Below, piece by piece: positions 1-8,021 of a stretch of DNA of 64,000 nucleotides. The stretch lies in contig JBKBHF010000010.1 in NCBI GenBank assembly GCA_046297695.1, positions 25,818-89,817 of the forward strand. The letters are read 5' to 3'. Position 1 is the first letter of the stretch, and every line of letters begins with the position of its first letter. Origin of the DNA: Permianibacter sp046297695. Its GTDB lineage: Bacteria; Pseudomonadota; Gammaproteobacteria; Enterobacterales; Permianibacteraceae. The position numbers and the translations under genes are program-made. The notes beneath the pieces were generated by a model, which did not search any database, was not told where the DNA came from, and saw nothing but the letters and a program-made list of their open reading frames with translations.

Positions 1-53
1 GCAAGGTGCTCGGCCGCGCGCCGCAACACCCGTTCATCAGTGATAAGCTCCAT
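1..53 (-). CDS. Possible 5' end of a divergent gene (partial)
   Basis: On the minus strand an ATG at 53 opens a frame that runs off the window edge after about 17 codons, reading MELITDERVLRRAAEHL. An AGGCAAGG-like ribosome binding site lies 5 to 10 bases upstream. The amphipathic N-terminus and the divergent arrangement with the M20 gene at 109 make a real gene plausible. Too little is visible to assign a family. Confidence 0.35.
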   Translation of the reverse strand, partial: MELITDERVLRRAAEHL

Positions 54-108
54 GACCTTGCCTCTGCCTCGCCTGCACAACCAACTGCCACAAAGGGAAG
101 CATAAACC

Positions 109-1434
109 ATGTTGCCTGTTCGTTCGAAAACGGCCCGCCGGATCGCGCTGACATTGTTGCCGTTTGCTACCAGTCTGATGGCGCCGGCGGCCGTCCATGC
201 CGACGATTACCCCTACCTGGAAAAGCTGTACAAGCATTTTCACCAGTATCCCGAGTTGTCGTTTCATGAGGCCGAATCGGCGAAACGGATGGCGAAAGAA
301 CTGAAAAGCCAAGGCTTCGAGGTCACCATGAATTTCGGCGGCCACGGCGTGGTGGCGGTGATGAAAAACGGCAACGGCCCGACCTTGCTGCTGCGCGCCG
401 ACATGGATGCGCTGCCAGTGGTCGAAAACACCGGCCTGCCTTATGCCAGCAAAGTCATCAGCAAGAACGAAGCCGGTCAGACCGTCGGCGTCATGCATGC
501 CTGCGGTCACGATATCCACATGACCTCGTTGATTGGCGCTGCCCGCGAACTGAACGCGCGCAAAAGCGAATGGCAAGGCACGCTGGTGTTGATCGGCCAG
601 CCGGCCGAAGAGCTGTCCGGCGGCGCCAAGGCGATGCTGAAAGCCGGCCTGTACAGCAAGTTTCCGAAACCGGATTACGCGGTCGCGCTGCACACCTCGG
701 CCTCGCACCCGGCCGGCTCGGTCGCCTACAGCATCGGCCCGGCGCTGGCGAGCGTTGATAACCTCGATATCACGATACGTGGCGTCGGCGGTCACGGCGC
801 CTATCCGCACAAAACCAAGGACCCGATCGTGCTGGCCTCGCAGGTCGTGCTGGCGCTGCAAACCATCGTCAGCCGCGAAATCGATCCGCGTGAACCAGCC
901 GTGATCACGGTCGGCTCGTTCCACGGCGGCGCCAAGGCCAACATCATTTCGGAAGAAGTGAAGCTCGCCTTGACCGTGCGCAGCTATTCACCGGCCGTGC
1001 GCGAGCAGATGCTGAAAGCGATTGAACGCATCGTCACCGGTACCGCACTCGCCGCCGGCATGCCAGCTGAAGCGATGCCCGATGTCGTCGTGCGCGACGA
1101 GTACACCCCGGCGACGCTGAATGAAACCAAGCTGACCCAGCGTCTCGTCGGCGTATTCGAGAAAACACTCGGCGCCGACAAGGTGCTCGCCACCGAACCG
1201 GTCATGGCCGGCGAGGATTTCTCGCTGTACGGCCAGACCGAAGACAAAATCCCGAGCACAATCTTCTGGGTTGGCGGCGTCGATCCGGTGGTCTACGCCA
1301 AGGCGCAGAAAGGAGAAGTAAACCTGCCGGCGCTGCACTCGCCGGAGTTTGCGCCAGCGCCGGAACCAACTTTGCGGACCGGCGTAAAGGCTTTGGTTGC
1401 GGTGGCGTTGGATTTGTTGCCTCGCAATGGGTGA
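109..1434 (+). CDS. Exported M20-family metallopeptidase / amidohydrolase
   Basis: A 441-residue M20 dipeptidase/amidohydrolase of the hippurate or IAA-amino-acid hydrolase type, which cleaves amide bonds of N-acylated amino acids or peptides using two metal ions. Residues 1–31 form a Sec signal peptide (basic start, hydrophobic core, VHA|DD cleavage), so the enzyme is probably periplasmic. Metal-site motifs are visible: GVMHACGHDIHM near residue 130, PAEELSGG near 168, HTS near 200, and AGEDFSLYG near 370. A dimerisation insert lies between. The start is the ATG preceded by AAGGGAAG. The exact substrate cannot be read from sequence. Confidence 0.88.
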   Translation: MLPVRSKTARRIALTLLPFATSLMAPAAVHADDYPYLEKLYKHFHQYPELSFHEAESAKRMAKELKSQGFEVTMNFGGHGVVAVMKNGNGPTLLLRADMDALPVVENTGLPYASKVISKNEAGQTVGVMHACGHDIHMTSLIGAARELNARKSEWQGTLVLIGQPAEELSGGAKAMLKAGLYSKFPKPDYAVALHTSASHPAGSVAYSIGPALASVDNLDITIRGVGGHGAYPHKTKDPIVLASQVVLALQTIVSREIDPREPAVITVGSFHGGAKANIISEEVKLALTVRSYSPAVREQMLKAIERIVTGTALAAGMPAEAMPDVVVRDEYTPATLNETKLTQRLVGVFEKTLGADKVLATEPVMAGEDFSLYGQTEDKIPSTIFWVGGVDPVVYAKAQKGEVNLPALHSPEFAPAPEPTLRTGVKALVAVALDLLPRNG

Positions 1435-1499
1435 GCACTTGTGCAGATGTCTTATTGCGTATGATGCAGATGGCACTTTGACGTCTTGGGCGCTACCTG

Positions 1500-2003
1500 A
1501 TGATTGAAAGCTTTGCGCCGATCGAGACAGCGCAATCCCGGGTGTTGATTCTCGGCTCCATGCCCGGCGTCGCCTCGCTGCAAGCCCAGCAGTACTACGC
1601 CCATCCGCGCAATGCGTTCTGGCCGATCATGGCGGCGCTGCTGGGTTTCGATGCCGCCTTGCCGTATGAGCAGCGGTTGGCGCAGCTGACGGCAAACCGG
1701 ATTGCCTTGTGGGATGTGCTGGCGAGTTGCGAGCGGCCGGGCAGTCTGGATTCGGCTATCGCCCGTGAATCCGAGCGGCCGAATGATTTCGTCAGTCTGT
1801 TTGCCCGATGCCGGCAGATCCGTGTGGTGGCCTGCAATGGCGGCACGGCCTATGCGCTGTTTCGTCGGCATGTGCTGCCGGTGGTGGATTTGACCGGAAT
1901 CAATGTTCTGCCAATGCCGTCAACGAGTCCGGCCCATGCCGGCAAGACGTTTGCAGCGAAGTTGACGGAGTGGCAGCGGTTGCGAACGTACTTGGCTGAT
2001 TGA
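1500..2003 (+). CDS. DNA-deoxyinosine / uracil-DNA glycosylase family 6-like
   Basis: A 167-residue uracil-DNA-glycosylase-superfamily protein closest to the hypoxanthine (deoxyinosine) DNA glycosylase family, which removes deaminated adenine during base excision repair. The N-terminal GSMPG motif (residues 19–23) followed by QYYAHPRNAFW is characteristic. The C-terminal half holds the LPMPSTSPAH stretch expected for the second substrate loop. The length matches the family. It stands alone, 65 bases after the M20 gene and followed by a REP pair. The ribosome binding site is weak. Confidence 0.85.
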   Translation: MIESFAPIETAQSRVLILGSMPGVASLQAQQYYAHPRNAFWPIMAALLGFDAALPYEQRLAQLTANRIALWDVLASCERPGSLDSAIARESERPNDFVSLFARCRQIRVVACNGGTAYALFRRHVLPVVDLTGINVLPMPSTSPAHAGKTFAAKLTEWQRLRTYLAD

Positions 2004-2035
2004 TGGCAGCGCCGTAGATGTGTAGCGGGAGTATC

Positions 2036-2100
2036 GTGGGAGCGGCCTTAGCCGCGATTTCTTTTGCCGAGCAAACCATCGCGGCCGAGGCCGCTCCTAC
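2036..2100. repeat. REP-type inverted pair (BIME-like)
   Basis: The left arm GTGGGAGCGGCCTTAGCCGC and the right arm GCGGCCGAGGCCGCTCCTAC face each other across about 25 bases. The arms match the GTGGGAGCGG head common to Pseudomonas-type REP sequences. A partial third head (TAGGAGCGG) follows at 2130. Related pairs occur at 7911–7973 and 54861–54953. Confidence 0.8.
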
Positions 2101-2139
2101 GGATGGAATGATCGGCAAAGTCTTGGTAGGAGCGGATTG

Positions 2140-2559
2140 CTATTGCTTTGCTTCCAGAAAATGCAAGGCACAGCGAATGAAATCGATCGGGCTCAGGATG
2201 CCGGTGACTTTGCCGCCCTCGGTGACGATAAGGCACGATTGCTTGTGGTCGAGCAGGTAATGGCCGGCGGTGGTCAGCGGCTGTTCCGGGCCGATGGTCA
2301 TCGGTGCTTCCATCAATTCCCGAATCAATGTCCGGGCCTCCAGCTTGGCGGCATAACCAAGGCCGCCGCTGTCGACTGCGTTCAGCACAAACGCCAGCAG
2401 CGGTCGTTGACTCAGCACGCCGACCAGATTGTCCTTGTCGTCCACGATTGGAATGTGGCGTATGCCTTTGTCCCGGATCAGCGTATGCGCTTCTTTGAGG
2501 GTTTGGTTGTCACGCAGGCACAGTACGGTCGAGGTCATCAGATCGGCGACGGTTTGCAT
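2140..2559 (-). CDS. Tandem CBS-domain protein
   Basis: A 139-residue protein made almost entirely of two CBS domains (about residues 5–60 and 75–135), a module that binds adenosine nucleotides to regulate partners. The first domain has VADLMT…TLKEA and RHIPIVD; the second ends in LIVTEGGKVTGILSPIDF. No enzymatic or membrane domain is attached, so it is a stand-alone sensor of unknown partner. A tandem 17-base repeat lies in its leader (2584–2617). Confidence 0.85.
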   Translation of the reverse strand: MQTVADLMTSTVLCLRDNQTLKEAHTLIRDKGIRHIPIVDDKDNLVGVLSQRPLLAFVLNAVDSGGLGYAAKLEARTLIRELMEAPMTIGPEQPLTTAGHYLLDHKQSCLIVTEGGKVTGILSPIDFIRCALHFLEAKQ

Positions 2560-2583
2560 GCGGTTTCTCCTTTGTTAGCGCTC

Positions 2584-2621
2584 AGGTCTTGTTTGCGTTT
2601 AGGTCCTGTTTGCGTTCAGGT
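2584..2621. repeat. Short tandem repeat in the leader of the CBS gene
   Basis: Two near-identical 17-base units (AGGTCTTGTTTGCGTTT and AGGTCCTGTTTGCGTTC) are followed by a third AGGT start. They sit 25–62 bases upstream of the CBS-domain start codon on its 5' side. They could be a duplicated regulatory site or simple slippage. Confidence 0.6.
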
Positions 2622-2670
2622 ATAGCAGAGCCGCTGCGATTTCTCCGGTTCGGCCAGTCACGGCGCCAAT

Positions 2671-2698
2671 GAAAAAGCCCGGACGAGCCGGGCTTTTG
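2671..2698 (-). terminator. Intrinsic terminator of the POT transporter gene
   Basis: A perfect 10-base-pair stem, AAAAGCCCGG / CCGGGCTTTT with loop ACGAG, lies 20 bases past the stop of the minus-strand transporter. The flanking A and T runs also make it usable on the plus strand. Confidence 0.85.
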
Positions 2699-2717
2699 CC
2701 AAACACAGGCAGCTTGC

Positions 2718-4304
2718 TTACGGCGCGCCACGCTTCATCAGCGGGGTGATGACCAGCATGAACACGCCACAGCCGACACCGATCCAGCCCAGGGTCTGGA
2801 ACACGTCGGCATAGATGGCGAGCGCATCCGGCGTTGGGGTGCCTTCCGGCATCGCCGCCAGGGTGCCGAAGCGGCCGGCCAGCATTTCGCCGAAGGCCGA
2901 GGCGAGGAACCAGACGCCCATCATCAACGAGACCACGCGCGGTACCGACAGTGTGGTCACCGCCGACAGGCCAATTGGCGACAGCACCATTTCACCCACT
3001 TCCAGCACGAAGTAGGCGAGGATGAACCACCAGAAGCCGGCGAGGCCGTTCGCTTCCGGATTCAGTGCGGCAATCTCCAAGACGAAGTGGGCGAGGCCGG
3101 CGAAGATCAGGCCCCAACCGAATTTGGCCGATGCGCTCGGGTTCCAGCCGCGCTTGTCCAGCATGGGCCACAGCCAGGCAAATGGAATGGCCAAAAGGAA
3201 AATGAACAGCGCGCCAACCGAGGTCAGCTGCGAAGCATTCGGCGTGAAATCCATGAAGCCGAGATGGAAGGTGTGCAGGTTCATCACTCGGTCGGAGAAC
3301 GCGACCCAGGTGCCGTAGGTCTGTTCGTACAGACCCCAGAACACCGAGCTGATGCCGATCAGCACCATCAGCACGATCATGTTGCGGCGTTCCTGCTGGC
3401 TGCATTCACGCAGGATGAACTTGGTCCACCAGACCAGCAACATCACGGTCATCAAAATCGCCACCACTTCGGTGGCGGTGATCTCGGCGCCTTCTGCCAT
3501 GCCGAGCAGGTTGCCGATGAACGAGAAATCAAAACGGATTTGCAGAATCTGTTGAACGATGACCACACCAACAAACGAGCCAAGGTAAATCGCCCATTCG
3601 CGCGGCAGGCCAAACACCGGTTCTTTCAAACTGGCCGGATTGCACGGCTCAGCGTGGCCATGGAAATGCGCCTGGCCCCACAGGAATACCGCGAGGCCCA
3701 CCAGCATGCCGATGCCGGCCGAACCAAAGCCATATTCCCAACCGTATTCGATGCCGACATAACCGACGAACAAGCTGGAGAAAAACGCCCCGAGGTTGAT
3801 GCCCATGTAGAAAATGGTGAAGGCCGAATCGCGGCGCGGATCGGTATCGCCATACAGGCGGCCGACAATGGTCGAGATGTTCGGTTTCAGGAAACCGACA
3901 CCGACGATGATGAAGGCCAGCGACAGGTACATGATCTGGATCGCGAAGGCGTCTTGATCCAAACCGTTCTCGCCCACGAACGCGGCGTGACCTTTGTAGG
4001 CCATGCCGAGCTGGCCGAGCACCAGCAGCAGACCGCCGAACACTACCGCCTTGCGCATGCCGAGATACTTGTCGGCCAGCATGCCGCCGATCACCGGCAG
4101 TGCGTAGGCAAGGCCTGCATAGGTGCCGAGCAGCAGATAACCGTCGCTGTCACCGAATTTGTGGTGCTGGGTCAAATAGAGGAACAGCAGTGCTTTCATG
4201 CCGTAGAAAGCAAAGCGCTCCCACATTTCGGTGAAGAAGCAGATGTACAGGCCGAGCGGGTGGCCAAGCAGCTGGCGCTGCTGATCGAGCGGGGTGGAGG
4301 TCAT
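2718..4304 (-). CDS. POT-family proton-dependent oligopeptide transporter
   Basis: A 528-residue inner-membrane MFS protein of the POT/PTR2 family, which imports di- and tripeptides with protons. The family signature EMWERFAFYG lies near residue 28 (the ExxERF proton-coupling motif). The second signature (FYMGINLGAFFSSLFVGYVG) lies near 167. Twelve to fourteen hydrophobic segments are visible. It is separated from a second POT paralogue (5312–6736) by an AlkB-like gene on the opposite strand. A terminator follows the stop. Substrate preference cannot be told from sequence. Confidence 0.92.
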   Translation of the reverse strand: MTSTPLDQQRQLLGHPLGLYICFFTEMWERFAFYGMKALLFLYLTQHHKFGDSDGYLLLGTYAGLAYALPVIGGMLADKYLGMRKAVVFGGLLLVLGQLGMAYKGHAAFVGENGLDQDAFAIQIMYLSLAFIIVGVGFLKPNISTIVGRLYGDTDPRRDSAFTIFYMGINLGAFFSSLFVGYVGIEYGWEYGFGSAGIGMLVGLAVFLWGQAHFHGHAEPCNPASLKEPVFGLPREWAIYLGSFVGVVIVQQILQIRFDFSFIGNLLGMAEGAEITATEVVAILMTVMLLVWWTKFILRECSQQERRNMIVLMVLIGISSVFWGLYEQTYGTWVAFSDRVMNLHTFHLGFMDFTPNASQLTSVGALFIFLLAIPFAWLWPMLDKRGWNPSASAKFGWGLIFAGLAHFVLEIAALNPEANGLAGFWWFILAYFVLEVGEMVLSPIGLSAVTTLSVPRVVSLMMGVWFLASAFGEMLAGRFGTLAAMPEGTPTPDALAIYADVFQTLGWIGVGCGVFMLVITPLMKRGAP

Positions 4305-4489
4305 GTCCTGATCTCGTTATCGTTGCCACAGCCGATGCGCGGGTATTGCAAGCGCGGCTGGGCGGGGCAAAGCCATCGCCGGCTTCTTGGCCGGTCCACA
4401 AAACGCCCGCGAGTGTAACGGTCCGTGTGGCGCAGGCGCCAGCGGCATGGGCAAATCCGGGTGTCGGCCTGAACGGATGAGGACAGAAC

Positions 4490-5119
4490 GTGTTCCGTGC
4501 AGATGTGTCCCGCCATGAAACGCCAGTGCTAGCCGGTGCCGAGCTGCAACTGTGGCGCGCGTTGTGGCCGAGCGCCGAATGTGCCCGCATCGCCGCGGAG
4601 CTGCGCCAGAGCTTGGCATGGCAGCAAAAGCCGATCGTCATTTTCGGCCGCGACGTGATGCAGCCGCGCTTGACTGCCTGGTATGGCGACCCGGACTGCG
4701 CCTATGTCTATTCCGGCAAGCGCAATGACCCGCTGCCGTGGACGCCGCTGCTCGCCGAACTGCGTGTCGCCGTGGAAACGGTCACCGGCGCCCGCTTCAA
4801 CAGCGTGCTGGCCAACTGTTACCGCAATGGCCAGGACAGCATGGGCTGGCACAGCGACGACGAACCGGAGCTCGGGCCTGACCCCAGCATTGCTTCACTA
4901 AGTTTTGGCGCCGCGCGCCGGTTCTGCCTGCAACACCGCAAGCAGAAAGCGTTGCGGCTCGACCTGCTGCTGCAAGACGGTGATCTGCTGCTGATGGCCG
5001 GCGCGACCCAAGCCAACTACCGGCATGCCTTGCCGAAAACCGCCAAGCCGGTTGGCGAGCGGTTGAACTTCACTTTTCGCTGGATTTACCCGACTCGCCA
5101 TCAACCTGTACAAGGTTGA
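4490..5119 (+). CDS. AlkB-like 2-oxoglutarate/Fe(II) dioxygenase
   Basis: A 209-residue member of the AlkB family, which removes alkyl groups from nucleic acid bases by oxidative demethylation using Fe(II) and 2-oxoglutarate. The iron ligands are visible as H121-S-D123 in GWHSDDEPELG and H179 in NYRHALPK. The 2-oxoglutarate-binding arginines sit in ERLNFTFRW near the end. YVYSGKRNDPLPW and ANCYRNGQDSMGW match the short ALKBH2/3-like bacterial type. The GTG start is chosen for the GAGGA about 8 bases upstream. It probably acts in alkylation repair. It lies divergent from the POT gene on its left. Confidence 0.88.
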   Translation: MFRADVSRHETPVLAGAELQLWRALWPSAECARIAAELRQSLAWQQKPIVIFGRDVMQPRLTAWYGDPDCAYVYSGKRNDPLPWTPLLAELRVAVETVTGARFNSVLANCYRNGQDSMGWHSDDEPELGPDPSIASLSFGAARRFCLQHRKQKALRLDLLLQDGDLLLMAGATQANYRHALPKTAKPVGERLNFTFRWIYPTRHQPVQG

Positions 5120-5311
5120 CGTAATCCAGGTAAGTGCTGCGCTGCAGCATTCGTGCACGATGACCGGTTTTGGTTGTTCCCCCAAGGTCGCTGTGATATC
5201 AAGTCGGCCAGCTTGGCGGGCCTGCCCGCTTTGCGCAAAAAATCACCAGATAAAAAGCCTTGCTCGCCTGGACGGGGCTTCGTCCGGCGGGAGACAGCCA
5301 CGGAGTTTTTC

Positions 5312-6736
5312 ATGAGCCGCAACCTTCCTCAGGGGACCTTGTTCGGTCATCCGATCGGATTGTTCCTGTTGTTCACCACCGAAATGTGGGAACGCTTCTG
5401 TTATTACGGCATGCGGGCGTTGGTCGTTCTGACCTTGGTGGCGGCCGTTGATGGCGCCAACCCCGGCTTTGGCATGGATCGCGGTGAAGCGCTGATTCTG
5501 TACGGCTGGTACACCAGCTCGGCCTACGCCACCAATATCATCGGTGGCTGGATTGCTGACAACTTCCTCGGCATGCGCCGCTCGGTGCTGATCGGCGGTG
5601 TGTTGATGGCCGCCGCGCAGTTCACGCTGTTCTTCGCGGTGCCGGGCGACATCACGCTGTACTACGTCGGCCTCGTGCTGATGGCGGCCGGTGTCGGCCT
5701 GTTCAAGCCGAACATTTCGACCATGGTCGGCGAGCTGTATCCGCAGGGCGATGCCCGTCGCGATGCCGCGTTTTCGATTTTCTACATGGGCATCAACATC
5801 GGCGCGCTGATTGCGCCGCTCATCACATCGACGCTCGGTGAAGATCCGAACTACGGCTGGCGTTGGGGTTACTTCGCCGCCGGCCTTGGCATGTTGCTGT
5901 CGGTTGGTATCCAGCTGCTGTTCGCCAAGAAATACCTCGGCGACATCGGCGTGGTGCCGACCGCCAAACTGTCGCGCGAAAAAGCCGGTGGTGTGCACAC
6001 GCCGCTGACCCGCGAAGAGCGCGATCGGCTGCGCGTCGTGATGTCGATGTTCGTGTTCATCATGATGTTCTGGACCGCGTTCGAACAGGCCGGTGGCCTG
6101 CTGAACCTGGTGGCACAGGACAACACCCAGCGCATGATCGGTAGCTTCGAGGTGCCAGCCGGCTGGTTCCAGTCGGCCAACCCGCTGTTCATCATTCTTT
6201 TCGCGCCGGTTTTTGCCTGGCTCTGGGTCAAGCTGGCCCGCGAGAACAAGAACCCTTCGGCACCGCTGAAGGTCGCGGCCGGTATTTTGCTGACCGCGGT
6301 TGGTTTCGGCTTTCTGATTCTCGGCGTGTTTGAAATGCAGTCGTCGCCGGACAAGAAGATGTCGATGATCTGGCTGACGCTCGGCTACCTGTTCCATACC
6401 CTCGGTGAGCTGTGCATTTCGCCGGTTGGCCTGAGCCTCATGACCAAGCTGGCGCCGCTGCGCCTGATGTCGGTGGTCATGGGCGTCTGGTTCCTGATGC
6501 CGGCCTGCGCCTATTTCCTCGCCGGTTATATCGGTGCCTTCACTGAACACGCCGGTGAATACGGCTTTGTCCAGAACTTTGCCGTCAGCCTGGGCGTGAT
6601 GCCGGAACACTCCGGTCTGCTGTTCGTGTTTGCCGCCATCGGTGTTTCATTGGTGGTGTTCTCGGTGTTGATGTGGCTGGTGTCCGGCAAGCTGGTCGAC
6701 TGGATGCACGGTGCCGAAAGCAACAGCAAGAGCTGA
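5312..6736 (+). CDS. POT-family proton-dependent oligopeptide transporter (second copy)
   Basis: A 474-residue POT/PTR2 peptide:proton symporter. EMWERFCYYG follows the first membrane segment and KPNISTMVGELY plus FYMGINIGALIAPL mark the central signature. The open frame continues upstream to 5153. The ATG at 5312 is preferred because it has CGGAG upstream and gives the same N-terminus (GTLFGHPIGLF) as the paralogue at 2718–4304. The two copies are clearly diverged, so this is not a recent duplication. A strong hairpin terminator follows. Confidence 0.92.
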   Translation: MSRNLPQGTLFGHPIGLFLLFTTEMWERFCYYGMRALVVLTLVAAVDGANPGFGMDRGEALILYGWYTSSAYATNIIGGWIADNFLGMRRSVLIGGVLMAAAQFTLFFAVPGDITLYYVGLVLMAAGVGLFKPNISTMVGELYPQGDARRDAAFSIFYMGINIGALIAPLITSTLGEDPNYGWRWGYFAAGLGMLLSVGIQLLFAKKYLGDIGVVPTAKLSREKAGGVHTPLTREERDRLRVVMSMFVFIMMFWTAFEQAGGLLNLVAQDNTQRMIGSFEVPAGWFQSANPLFIILFAPVFAWLWVKLARENKNPSAPLKVAAGILLTAVGFGFLILGVFEMQSSPDKKMSMIWLTLGYLFHTLGELCISPVGLSLMTKLAPLRLMSVVMGVWFLMPACAYFLAGYIGAFTEHAGEYGFVQNFAVSLGVMPEHSGLLFVFAAIGVSLVVFSVLMWLVSGKLVDWMHGAESNSKS

Positions 6737-6760
6737 TGCTCGCCGCTGTCTGTTGTGCAG

Positions 6761-6790
6761 ACAAAACCCCGCCGTCGCGGGGTTTTGTTT
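6761..6790 (+). terminator. Intrinsic terminator after second POT gene
   Basis: The stem ACAAAACCCCGC / GCGGGGTTTTGT with a 4-base loop is followed by a T run (TTTTTCC). It starts 24 bases after the transporter stop codon. Confidence 0.88.
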
Positions 6791-6884
6791 TTCCGGCGAT
6801 TGGCTGGCGATGGGGGCGGCAGCTGCCGGCCGAACCCGTTACAATCCGGGCAGCGATCAAGCCAACGCGAACGGAGTGCAGACC

Positions 6885-7880
6885 ATGACATTTCTCGCCT
6901 GCCGAGTCTTTCAGGAAACGGTGCAAGACAAAAAGCAGATCAGCGGCCGGCTGGTGGAAATGGACGAACAGACGCTGTCAGCCGGTGAGGTGCTGGTGGC
7001 AGTCGAGTATTCCGGCATCAACTACAAGGATGCGTTGGCGGTCACCGGCCGCGGCAAGATCCTGCGCCGCTATCCATTGAATGCCGGCATTGATCTGGCC
7101 GGCACCGTGCTCGAATCGACGGTGTCGTCATTCAAGGCGGGTGATCGGGTGCTGGTCAACGGCTGTGGACTCGGCGAGTCACACGACGGCGGCCTTGCCC
7201 AGCGGGCACGCGTGCCTGCCGACTGGCTGATACCGCTGCCAAGCGGCTTGACCAGTTTCGAAGCGATGACGCTCGGCACCGCCGGCTTTACTGCGGCGCT
7301 CTGTCTGCACCGAATGCTGGAAAATGATCAGCGCAAGGACAAAGGTCCGATTGTGGTTACCGGCGCCACCGGCGGCGTGGGCAGTGTCGCGGTGGCGCTG
7401 TTCGCCGCGCAGGGCTATGAGGTGATCGCGTTGTCAGGCCGGCCGGAACATCACGATTATTTGCGTCAACTTGGTGCCAAGGACGTTTGCACGCTGGCCG
7501 ATCTGCAACTGGGCGACCGGCCACTGGAAGCGGCGCGCTTTGGTGGTGTGGTCGACAACGTCGGTGGCGAGCAACTGGCCAAACTGATCGCGCATGTGAA
7601 TCTGTGGGGCAATGTCGCCTGCGTTGGCCTTGCTGCCAGCGAGCAGTTGCCGACCACGGTGTTTCCGCTGATTCTGCGCGGTGTCAGTTTGCTCGGGGTC
7701 AGCTCGGCCAATTGTCCGATGCCGCTGCGCAAGGCGATCTGGCAGAAGCTCGGCGCGGAATGGAAAATTCCGTTCGAGCGGCTCTATACCGAAACGATTG
7801 GTTTGCGCCATGTGCCAGAAGCGGCAATGGAATTGCTCGATCGCAAGCGCTTCGGTCGCACCGTGGTCGATTGCCGTTGA
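6885..7880 (+). CDS. AcuI/YhdH-family NADPH-dependent oxidoreductase (acrylyl-CoA reductase type)
   Basis: A 331-residue zinc-free medium-chain dehydrogenase/reductase of the YhdH/AcuI family, which reduces acryloyl-CoA or related 2-enoyl compounds with NADPH. Family hallmarks are GINYKDALAVTGRGKI near residue 45, PGIDLAGTV-like NAGIDLAGTVLES near 67, and the nucleotide-binding glycine motif VTGATGGVGSVAVAL near 155. The start is the ATG at 6885 with CGGAG 8 bases upstream; an open frame reaches further upstream through the preceding terminator and is not used. It is monocistronic and followed by a REP pair. Confidence 0.88.
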   Translation: MTFLACRVFQETVQDKKQISGRLVEMDEQTLSAGEVLVAVEYSGINYKDALAVTGRGKILRRYPLNAGIDLAGTVLESTVSSFKAGDRVLVNGCGLGESHDGGLAQRARVPADWLIPLPSGLTSFEAMTLGTAGFTAALCLHRMLENDQRKDKGPIVVTGATGGVGSVAVALFAAQGYEVIALSGRPEHHDYLRQLGAKDVCTLADLQLGDRPLEAARFGGVVDNVGGEQLAKLIAHVNLWGNVACVGLAASEQLPTTVFPLILRGVSLLGVSSANCPMPLRKAIWQKLGAEWKIPFERLYTETIGLRHVPEAAMELLDRKRFGRTVVDCR

Positions 7881-7910
7881 TTTGGCTGCGCTAGAACAGA
7901 AAAAGATTTC

Positions 7911-7973
7911 GTGGGAGCGGCGTTAGCCGCGATTGTAGTGGTCAGCACACATCGTGGCTAACGCCGCTCCCGC
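7911..7973. repeat. REP-type inverted pair
   Basis: GTGGGAGCGGCGTTAGCCGCGAT and ATCGTGGCTAACGCCGCTCCCGCC are nearly perfect inverted arms about 16 bases apart. It is the same family as the pair at 2036–2100 and sits between two co-directional genes. Confidence 0.85.
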
Positions 7974-8021
7974 CAGGTTTCTTGTCCAATCACTGGATTG
8001 AAGTGGAAAGGCGTGTCACCA

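Noticed and set aside
5153..5311. Upstream start for the second POT transporter
   Set aside because: The extra 53 residues are polar, unlike any POT N-terminus, and the ATG at 5312 has a good ribosome site.
6711..6884. Upstream start for the AcuI/YhdH gene
   Set aside because: It would overlap the end of the transporter and run through its terminator. The family start is at 6885.
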